The notes under the pieces are model-generated. The model was given only the letters and a program-made list of their open reading frames with translations. It did not search any database and was not told the origin of the DNA. A stretch of DNA of 64,000 nucleotides from Antedon mediterranea. Lineage: Eukaryota > Echinodermata > Crinoidea > Comatulida > Antedonidae. The position numbers were made by a program, and so were the translations under genes. Shown here in pieces: positions 31,601 through 41,400 of this stretch. Each line of letters starts with the position of its first letter. The first letter of the stretch is position 1. Where the stretch lies: positions 25,452,101-25,516,100 of the forward strand of contig NC_092677.1 in NCBI RefSeq assembly GCF_964355755.1. Reading direction: 5' to 3'.

Positions 31601-32165
31601 TTGTACTTTAGGGTCAACTGACCATGGTTGTAGGTGTTAGTGCCACCTCTCTCCTGTAATTATAAAATAATGTAAAAAAGGTTATTTAATTGATCCAACA
31701 CAGTCAACAACAGGCAGTAAAATTGTCACGATTCCGATGTGCCTAAAACTAAAAAAGTCTAAATTTAAACAATTTTAACATATTTTTTATTACATCATGA
31801 TTAAAAATTATGATAAAATTAAGGCATAACTAAATGAGACTATAAATACATTGCCTATGTAAGTTTCAAAACCTTTTTAGAATCAATTACACTTAGCTAG
31901 GCCTAGGCCGTAAACTTTCTAATTAACAACAACATCACAGGCGCAGCACGCACTCTCTACTTTGATCCCACAGCATGTGTACAATTAACCGCTAGAAAAC
32001 CAAATTGTTGGGCCTAGAGAAATCAAAGAAAAATCATACCTGTAAAATAACGTTTTTGATCAGTTCATTGACAGATGGTCCATAGGACTGGCAGATTCCC
32101 TGGACATGTTGAAAGCACCATAAAACTATCCCACCCTTACTGAAAATTGTAAATAAATCTAACAT
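25603..32165 (-). CDS. SRPRA: Signal recognition particle receptor subunit alpha
   Basis: GTPase that docks SRP-ribosome complexes at the ER membrane, anchored through the beta subunit. Fourteen exons, 5' to 3': 32040-32165, 31570-31653, 31046-31237, 30598-30694, 30075-30210, 29538-29694, 28955-29064, 28489-28601, 27427-27513, 27134-27306, 26668-26881, 26495-26580, 25835-26011, 25603-25731. They sum to 626 aa (human about 638). The N-terminal SRX/longin domain (1-134) starts [19 protein letters not shown], then comes a Lys-rich charged linker (135-300) and the NG GTPase domain (about 301-626). Motifs: G1 GVNGVGKST (about 412), the insertion-box and DTF region [12 protein letters not shown]3 DTAGRM (about 508) and G4 TKFD (about 576). 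All catalytic motifs are intact. The start ATG gives the conserved family N-terminus. Promoter side faces the GLB1L2-like gene. Confidence 0.96.
26105..26475. repeat. Higher-order minisatellite in SRPRA intron
   Basis: Short units around GTAGCTATAGGCACTGT and TAGTACTATGAGTAG alternate. A longer period of about 85 bp is visible (TGAGTAGTTATAGACACT at 26321 and 26406). It fills most of the intron between exons 12 and 13 and ends about 20 bp from the exon 12 donor. Confidence 0.85.
27346..27420. repeat. 18-bp tandem repeat beside SRPRA exon 9 donor
   Basis: Four copies of a GCAAATCACCTTTATCAC unit lie in a 120-bp intron, beginning only about 6 bases inside the exon 9 donor (minus strand). Confidence 0.8.
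27747..27888 (+). mobile_element. Family A MITE copy, cluster member 1
   Basis: Full length; the internal unit is altered (AAATTTGGTAGTTGTAAGAC). First of four adjacent copies in the SRPRA intron between exons 8 and 9. Confidence 0.85.
27907..28042 (+). mobile_element. Family A MITE copy, cluster member 2
   Basis: Lacks the left terminus and starts at GTCAAAAAAGTGTGATGTG. It shares the variant ACGATAGTAATATGACGTCA with the next copy. Confidence 0.83.
28075..28238 (+). mobile_element. Family A MITE copy, cluster member 3
   Basis: Full length and nearly identical to cluster member 2 internally. The linker TTAATTAAGAGAA flanks both, so the two arose by local duplication and not by independent insertion. 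Confidence 0.85.
28272..28428 (+). mobile_element. Family A MITE copy, cluster member 4
   Basis: The termini are recognisable (left one AAGATCTGTTCACAC). One and a half internal units; it ends 60 bp before SRPRA exon 8. Confidence 0.83.
28728..28899 (-). mobile_element. Family A MITE copy
   Basis: Two internal units, both termini present. It lies in the SRPRA intron between exons 7 and 8. Confidence 0.85.
29128..29476. mobile_element. Family C MITE copy
   Basis: TTAAAGATATAATCTTTGTC at the left and GGGGGACAATACATCTTTAA at the right are the family C termini. The interior shares GAGTTATTCACTTTGAAC with other copies. It lies in the SRPRA intron between exons 6 and 7. Confidence 0.72.
30291..30518 (+). 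mobile_element. Family A MITE with about 90 bp insertion
   Basis: Both termini are intact, but the right arm is interrupted after GTGCACATCA by foreign sequence that includes a duplicated AGGTAAATCA before the poly-T block resumes near 30470. Confidence 0.78.
30926..31035 (-). mobile_element. Family A MITE, deleted, beside SRPRA exon 3 donor
   Basis: The left part is intact and the right arm is reduced to GTGTAGACAGAGCTTAA. It ends about 10 bases from the exon 3 splice donor (minus strand). Confidence 0.8.
31330..31440. repeat. Two-copy tandem repeat, unit about 53 bp
   Basis: GCCATAGAGATATTATAATA followed by GGCAATAGGAGAGAATCAGA occurs twice in succession. Each unit contains the palindrome AGATATTATAATATCT. 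Confidence 0.7.
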
Positions 32166-32478
32166 ATTGAATTGTTTCGTGGCGATTGCACAGAACTTTT
32201 TGTGTGGTTTTGTGTCATGCGCATATTACTTGGTGATTACGTAATCAATATTTTAGAAAAAAAGTAGAGGGCCATCGATCTTCGATGACGACCTTTGACT
32301 TATGTAACACGCTTGAGTGAGCAAACACACAACATGCGATTTATCGATCAAACACCTGGCGAAGGCGGTGATGAGATGTATGTAGCTAGGCCTTTTCATC
32401 CAAAGAAAAGAAACAATACCCTTGTTTTCGTCTATTGTATTTTATAAAGTACCTTTGGTATTGTGTGTGCATCAGACC
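32166..32478. promoter_or_regulatory. Shared head-to-head promoter region SRPRA / GLB1L2-like
   Basis: Only 313 bp separate the two start codons, which point away from each other. The perfect palindrome TGATTACGTAATCA at 32234-32247 contains TTACGTAA, the known PAR-bZIP/NFIL3/C-EBP type site. That this is one bidirectional promoter is inferred from spacing. Confidence 0.6.
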
Positions 32479-35400
32479 ATGATAAAGTCATCTTTCAAAA
32501 TGTCGAGGGTGTCACTTAGACCTGTCCACGTATTGCGATGGCTCTGTGTAACTCTTGCAATTGTAGGCCTCTTATTTTGGCTTTGGGAGAGAAGAGAGTA
32601 TCACATTGAAGAAGCACAGCGCGTGGCTGGACCAGTTGCACGAAACATCAATCCACCGTCCTTACAAAATACAGGAAGACAGTTCACCATTAATGGTAAA
32701 AATGTCTTGCTTCTTGGAGGTAGCCTGCACTATTTTAGGGTTGTGCCTGAATACTGGAGGGACAGAATGATGAAGATGAAGGCATGCGGCCTCAACACAA
32801 TTACAACGTAAGAATATGTAATTAATATTCAATCGAATATTCTTAATAATAATATTTTTTTAATCTTTACAGTACTTTTTTATTGATGAGTATGATTTAC
32901 ACAATTTCGCAAAGAAATAATATATAATAAAAATAAAATATAAAACTGCATAATTTATTAATTGCACAGACAGTGAGTTATGTATCAAATTTATTTTATA
33001 ATTATATAATTTATTTAATTATTTACAGTAAGAAGTACATATTATTACTATTTTATTTAAATGAACTTATCTCTGTCGATTATGTATATTGAAACTGGGA
33101 GCTTTTTATTTTCACATTAAATTCCATAGTTACGTTCCATGGAATATGCATGAGGAAGTACGAGGCGAATTTGATTTTAAAGGAATTCTGGATATTGTGT
33201 AAGTCTCTTACTGTTTATGCTAATAGGGAGGTTTCGCCACCTGACGAATACGAAAACGGATACGTCACACATTTGTGAAACTTTTGAGCTGATCCCCATT
33301 TCATATTCGTAAAGCGTATTCGTGTTGACGAATATCATCAGTCATATTCGTAACTACAAAACGAGTATAGTTTTTGATCTATTTTGCACATGTTTGCATT
33401 TGAATCAGGAATGATTCACGATTATGATATAATTATAGATTTATTGAAAGTAATTTACTAAAGTAATTTACTAAAATGCCAGGTCAATTTTGATAAATAG
33501 CAATTTTTAGCTTTGATTATGCTAGGCCTAGGCAGCCAAGCACCATGTACATGCACTTTGCTCAAGTTTACCGCAGTCATATTTTGGACGGCGCCTTCAA
33601 TATTTTGTTGCCATGAGAAACAAATTTATACTCTATTATGAAAAAAAAATACGTGTGCGTGACGTATCTGTTTTCGTTATCGTATTCGTAAGAGGAAGTA
33701 CGAGGCGAATTTGATTTTAAAGGAATTCTGGATATTGTGTAAGTCTCTTACTGCTTATGCTAATATGAACATAAATACAAATTTATATCTTTTGTAATAA
33801 TATTTGTATTAATAATGTTTTATTTTAAACCTGCTAAAAGACATAAAAAAGCAACACAAAAGCATTTGTTAACAGATGTTGCGATTTCCCAAAGTTATTG
33901 TAACATGTTGTTAAAATGAAATTGTTATTCAAATAAAAAATTTTATAAAATTAAAGGTAGTAAACGGCTGCATAATGGCTGCATGTAAATAAATAAATTT
34001 ACACAGACAAGCGGAAACGGTAATACAGAATATAGGATCTATGTTATTCCTTATGACCATGTACAACAACGATGTGGAGCGGTTCCGCTCAGGATAGATA
34101 CAGATTCTATGTTACCGCTTGTCTGTGTCAATTGGCCTTAACAAGGTATCTAGTAAAATGAAATTATTAAATGAAAAAAGACTTATTGAAAAAAAAAATT
34201 TTTTTTAATAAATAATGAAAAACAAGAAACATTTAAAATTTTTTTTGTTTATAGTCAATTAGGATGATCTGTCTTATTTTGATTACTGTATACTTAGTAT
34301 TTTCATTAGTCCTATAATTTTTTTCCAGGGCTTTTCTACGTCTTGCAATGGAGTTAGATTTCTATGTCATTCTTAGACCTGGTCCATATATCTGTGCCGA
34401 GTGGGAATTTGGTGGCTTACCTAGGTACGTAAATGTTCTTTTTTTATAGTAACACTTTGACTGCCAGAGGTTTTTCCAGTTAGAAACTGCCACCGCCAGC
34501 GTTTTTAGCCCAATTTGATGTTTTTATTAAAGCTGATTGAAACTATGTATGCGATCTGATTTATATGTAATTTAGACTAAAATAATAATAAAGATTTTAG
34601 CTTTACAATGGTACCAAGAACGATTTTCAAATCGCAATATGTAAATCGTAATAGTAAAATAAAAGTAACCCACTTTTTTAGTTTTTCGTAGTTTCGCGCA
34701 AGAAAGTCGAGATACGAAGATCTTCGTGTTTGGCAGTCAAAGTGTTAATGTAGTAATTTTCACTTAATTTTATTTCACTTATTTAATTTAATTTTTTACG
34801 TATTAAATTATTTTTTGAAATTTAAAAGAAACAGTTGTGAATGTATTTGACATTGAACAGCAAATTTTAATTAATTGAATAAAAATGATTAACAATTGTA
34901 TCTGTCTAGACTATCAAACTAGTTTGACAAAAAAAGAGTAATGTGCCCAAATACGGTAATGATATGCTTATTTATGGTATTGATGTGACATCATGTCCAT
35001 ATATAGGCACATCACATAAAGTTTGATAGTGTGGACAGAGCTTTAAAGCAAAAATAGATAATTAATAGGTTATACATCTTTCTTTACAGCTGGCTTTTGC
35101 ATGACCCAGATATGAAAATAAGGTCAACATATCCACTGTTTTTAGATGCTGTTGAAAATTACTTTGATAGGCTCCTCCCACTTGTGCGACCTTACCAGGT
35201 AAATAGTTACATCTGAAAACAGCAAAATTATCTTCGAAAAATGCTTTTATCTGGTTTTTGTAAGATCATTTTAATCCAGACCTTTTAATTTGAATTGCCC
35301 TGTGTGGGATGATTAAAGAATATTGAATTGAATTGAATTTTATATTAACTATCTTCACGTCATTACGATTATAACATAATTAATGTTTCTTTTTTATTAA

Positions 35401-38400
35401 AGATGTATTGTCCCTTTGACTAATTCCAAAAAAATAAAAAATAAAAGATTTCGAAAAAAGGTGGGTCATTTTGAAGTATCATAATAGTTATTAACTATCA
35501 CCAAAAATTTTTCAAAAAAAAAAAAATTTAACTGAAATACAGACGTTTTTTTGTTAAAAAAATAACTTTGACTTCCAGTCAAAGTTTTCAATCAAAACAT
35601 ATCCCATAATGAAACGCACTTGTTTGGCTACTCTGTATACATAATCATAAAACTTTCTCATGATCTGTGTGAAAATACCTTCTTAACCGTGACGAGTTGT
35701 AAACAATCCTAATTTAGCATATGCATAATGCGTACTCATGGTTTGAAATCTTTGTTTACTTTCGCTCGTGACGATTTTCCAGATGAAATGTAATTAAACT
35801 AATTTACCTGTTAATTACGTAAACTTGTTGTTTTTGGCTCGAATTTTCGACTTAAAGTGAATAACTTTAATATTACTTTGATATGGCCACTTTAAATTTA
35901 GAATATTTTGACTTTCATTTTTTTGTGTTTCAAGGGACAATACATCTTTAAAGTATATGATTAGTGATAAAAAAACATTCTGCTTCTTTTGTTTAGTATC
36001 ATCTTGGTGGGCCTATTATTGCCGTCCAAGTTGAGAATGAATACGGCCATTTTGGATCTGATGTTAGTTACATGACAGCAATTAAGGATGTAAGAAACAT
36101 TATACATTTATTTGATGTAAAGCTCTGTCTGCACTATCAAAAAGTGTGATGTGCCCAAATATGGTAGTGATATGCCCAAATATGCTAGTGATATGCTCAA
36201 ATATGCTAGTGATATGCTCAAATATGCTAGTGATATGACATCATCATGTCCATATATGAGCACATCACATTTTTTTCTAACATACAGTTGGATCGTGTAG
36301 ACAAAGCTTTTAGGAAACATTGAACATTGTAGGCATATTTTATTACAGTACTTTAGTCATTGATACTTTAAAATTAAAAACTATTTCCTCATAATTTCAA
36401 TTTATTTTATTTCTAAATACCATTGTTTGTTTATTCAGAAAAAAATTGCATCCATTTTAATTTTATCTATTTTTATTTATTTCATTTTTCCAGACATTAA
36501 TCAAAAGAGGGATCAAGGAGCTGCTGGTGACATCTGATGCCACTGAACTCCTCAAGCAAGGGTCTGTACCAGGAGGTTAGTAGTCGATGAAAAATGACCT
36601 GTTATGTTTCTTACAGTATCTGAATGCTAGAATAACACAGTAGAATCCTCCCATCTTAAACAGTGTCTACACTATCAAACTTTATGTGACAAGAATATGT
36701 GATATGCCCATATATGGACGATGATATCACTACTATATTTGGGTATATCACTACCATATTTGGGCACATCACACTTTTGTTGTCAAACTAGTTTGATAGT
36801 GTGGACAGAGCTTTAGAAAAAATAACCATTAATGTTTCTCTTAACTAAATCTCTGTCTATACTATCACATATTATGTGATGTGACAAAAAAATGTGATGT
36901 GCCCATATGACTGGTGATATTCGTCAACACGAATACGCTTTACGAATATGAAATGGGGATCAGCTCAAAAGTTTCACAAAGTTAGCAATGTTATCACCAC
37001 CAGATGGACTTTGAAATGGATGACTGTTAGGGAGCAGAACAGATGTGACCATACTTCATTTGAGAAGTCACTTTATGGGTCAATTTTTTAAACGAAGTAG
37101 TATAATTATTAATTTGAATATTTAGTATGTTTTGTTTGCAACATGATTTTAATTGGTACTGATTCTCTGTATGCAATATAGAATGTGCCCATCGAAAATT
37201 CTTGTATATTTAAGATATTTTAAGTTATATAACTTGCTATAAAAGCTGTATATTTTTAAGATCAACAATTTGACCAAAACAAAAGTCAAGTGAAACTTGT
37301 GTATCAAACTGTTATTGTTAAGCTCTGTCTACACTATCAAACTTTATGTGATGTGCCCATAATGGACATGATGATGTCATATCACTACCATCTTTGGGCA
37401 CATCACACTTTTTTTAGTCAAACTAGACTTTCTGTTGTCAGTTTTTTGTCAAACTAGTTTGATAGTGTGGACAGAGCTGTATGTCAGTAGATAAAGTATT
37501 CTTCTGTTTCTTCTTTTTTTTCAGCTTTAATGACCGGTAATTTCCAAAAAGATGCAGAAAAACATTTTACAAATATCAAGAAAATACAGGTTAGTTCTGA
37601 GAGAGTTTACAAGATAATGAGGTTTGGAAGCATGTATTTGGACTAAATATGTTATTTTTTAATCAGAATAATGTTTAGAAATGTATAGCACCCCCCTGAA
37701 AAAGAATTTGTTGTTGAATATGCCATTTTAATAATAGTTATTCACTTTAAACTACAATTAGATCGGAAAAAAAAAATAATTTACCTGAAAAAAAATGTAA
37801 TTTAAAGCAAACCATATTAAGCCAATGGGTTTTTGGTTGAATTTTATTTTGTCATTTTATAAGCAGAAACATTTTTTCAGGTTTTTTTTTGTACGGGAGC
37901 TGTTAAAACTATAAAATGGCATATTCAAAGTCTGATTTTATTAATCTACATATCTCATGTTTTTGGGGGACAATACATCTTTAATAATATTATTCATTTT
38001 TCAGGGTGATGATAAGCCATTAATGGTAATGGAATTCTGGCCTGGATGGTTTGACCATTGGACAGAACAACACCACACATATCCCTCACAAGGTAGTACG
38101 GTTTTCTTGAATTTAATTAAAGGTTTAACAAGGTTAATATGTTAAAAAAAATTAAATTCAGATTTCTTTATGGTGTAGTTGCTACCACATTTATGGAAAA
38201 AATGTCAAAATCAGCACTGTGGTCATGTTCAAGAAATAGGAAGTCTTTGCCATTCCAACTCCCCCCCCCCCCATCCTTTTACTAACCATACTATGTTTTT
38301 TTTTGCATCCTGGATAATTAATTTATTTTCATTTTGACATTTAGAGGTTTTTAATTTTACAGGACTTATTCCAGCTGTAAGTGAAGTGTTAAAGGCTGGG

Positions 38401-41400
38401 GCCTCTATCAACTTCTACATGTTTCATGGCGGGACAAACTTTGGGTTTTGGAATGGTGCCAATATCCATCATCAGGTCTATCAACCAGATGTAACAAGCT
38501 ATGGTGTGTAAACATTTTTTAATTTATTTGAGCGCCTTGCTTGTTTAGTCGTTTAAATGACTCTGTTATCATCATCATTGAAAAAAAAGGTGATCCATCC
38601 TAGCATTATATAGATATAATGAACATATATGGTCACGTCCATACCATATTTGGGCAAATACTTAACATATAAAAATCAAAACTTATTTGTTTATTTTTGA
38701 TTTCAGATTATGATGCTCCACTATCGGAATCTGGTGATGCAACCGAAAAATTCTTTAAGATTAAACAACTTTTGAAAGAAGAAACTAAAGGAGTTGGTAT
38801 GTAGTTATAAAGTGTATTTTTTACCTCAGTTTCTGCAGTAATGTTATGATGTTCAGTAACTATAATGATGTTAATAAAGAAACTATTATAACAAATACAG
38901 TCAACTCTCCCAATACCGGACACCCTTGGGCGGGCATATATTTTCCGGTTTTTCGAAAGTCCGGTTTCCTGAAAACATATTTTTAAAGTCATCACGTTGT
39001 CACCGAATGCTGCCCGGTACGGTCTCCTAGCGTAGGGAAGGCCTAGGCTAGGCTATGATTGTGTCAATCTAGTTTTAATTAAATAAATACTGATAGGCCT
39101 AGGCCTACTTTATTAATATTAAGCTACAGTAATTCAATTTACCTTTTTTAAAAGTTACATTATTTACTGTACCAATAAAACATGTTACAATAGTAAATTA
39201 TTGTTTCTCAATGTGTTTTTAACGGCAAAAAGGCCTACGTACGTACGTACGGTGAACATAATTTCGGTCTGTTTATTGTTTTTCGTGAGCTAGCTAGCAG
39301 CAGCAGCATGGGTGAAGGGCTTTGATTGATGCGCATGTGCAGAGGTGTCATAATCAAATAAAAACGCCCACACCTAGACCACATGTTTTTTAAGCTCCTT
39401 TATTTTGACGTAATTTGATAGCAATGATGAAAATTGATTAGGTAAACGAGCCAAGCAATAATGACACAATAATTAATTGGTAACATTTCAAAGTTTATTA
39501 ACACTAGTTAAGTCAAGTTCATTCCGTTTACGCTTTGCCATAATGATTTCCAAATTTATAATGATGCACATTTTTAGTCCCGTTTTTAGTGAAACATTTA
39601 AAGTCCTATTGCAATTGTGAATTTAACAATAATTTAAACAAAACAAAGACACAGGAATGTAAATTTAACTTTATTAAAAAACAATTCATATGCTAAAAAA
39701 CAGGGAGTTGTTAACAACTCCCTGCTAAAAACAATAGAGACATAGCGCTTCGATGTGAAAAAGCCCACCGCAGTTCGATACGCAACAAAGCAATTGCCGC
39801 CTCGTGGGTTAACAATGAACTGACCTGTCTATCACAGTGTAGTGCTCCATGGCAACATTATTTGATCGTACCGCGAAACGTCGCGCACTTCATGCATGGT
39901 GAGGGTATGGTTAAAAGCTTTTGTACATTGTGAATGTAGTGAATCCGAGTCAGCGACGACGATGTTACGTTGTTTTCGTAAATATTTGGAGTTTTTTAAC
40001 CGTCAGTCCGGTTTTCAGACGCTAATTTTCGTGTTTTGTACTTCATAATTTGTCCGGATTCCGGAATTGGGTATTCCGGTGTTCATAATAAATTACAGTA
40101 CATTTAGAATAGGGACAAATTGGGCCCTCCAAAAAAGTCCGGTTTTTCGTGAATTCCGGTTTTGGGAGAGTCCGGTATTGGGAGAGTTGACTGTACAATA
40201 ATATAGTATATTGTTTTATTTGTAGTTTTGTTTTCAACAAATTTCATTTGAATTTTATATTGTAGTTAATTGTATATTATATTCTTAGTTCCAGGAAATT
40301 TGCCCAATGTTCCAGTTTCTGATAAAATTGCGTATGGTGACGTAAGCATGACGCATTATATCTCATTAGAGGACACACTGCCTCTTGTTGGTGTAAGTAT
40401 AAATTCAATACCTCATTGTTTGACATATAATCTGACGTTATACTGTAGCGTAAGGCAGAGGCCCTTGGTTTAGTAACCTTAAGTGGACCTCCAATGAGGC
40501 CTGCCGTTTTTTAGCATCTTTTCGGCATATTTTAATGCTTGTTTTACCCTTTGGGCAGTGCTCACGGGCCCACATAAGCTCTAGGGTCCCTGGGTTTAGC
40601 CAGTGAACGCTCGTAGCCGTTACACCTCTGACGTTATATTTCAGTATCTTATCTTCAATCGAAAAGACATTTTCTTTCTGTTGAATATGTTTAAACATTG
40701 TCTATATTTAAAAAAATAATACAGGCACCTTTTCAATCTGACAAAGTTATGTCAATGGAGATGCTACCCATTAACAATAATGGAGGCCAAGGCTATGGGT
40801 ACATACTGTACAGGACAAAAATTGCATCGTCAGCGAGCAAACTCGATTTTGTCCAAAAACCACATGATAGAGCTCAGGTAGGTTTTAGCTAATTTATCTG
40901 TTGTAGTAATGTGTAGGTATAATCCCACTTAAGGTCAATTCCACCACCTACTGTATGTCTGATTTCACAAGTATATCCCCAGGTATAGTCCCAGTATGAA
41001 CTTTTGATCTTGATGTACAGTAGGCCTTGGTATAGCCTGTTCTGAAGAGTTTTACAAGAAATGCTTACCAATCATTGTTTTCGGAACCAGGGTTTCCCTG
41101 ATTGTAGTCCCATCTCAAAAGTTGGCCCAATTTCGTGTTCCAGTGGGGTGGGATTATACCGAAGGATATTCGGTAATAACTGAAAAATAATATATTGTAT
41201 TGGTTTTTTTTGTTGTCATTTTTGTATTTTTAAGTTTATTGCTTGTTTTTTATTAGGTATTTTTAGGTGGACACCCAGCTGGTGTTGTCGCACGAACAGG
41301 GACTAACTCTGTACCATTTCTCAACTTAGAAGTAAAAAAGGTATTCTTTGCTTATTACAGCCTGGTACTGGTTCAAGTAACCGTCTCTATAGAGACATCT

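Noticed and set aside
38898-40193. Coding transposase in the family D element
   Set aside because: The longest ORFs are about 95 aa and lack any transposase motif.
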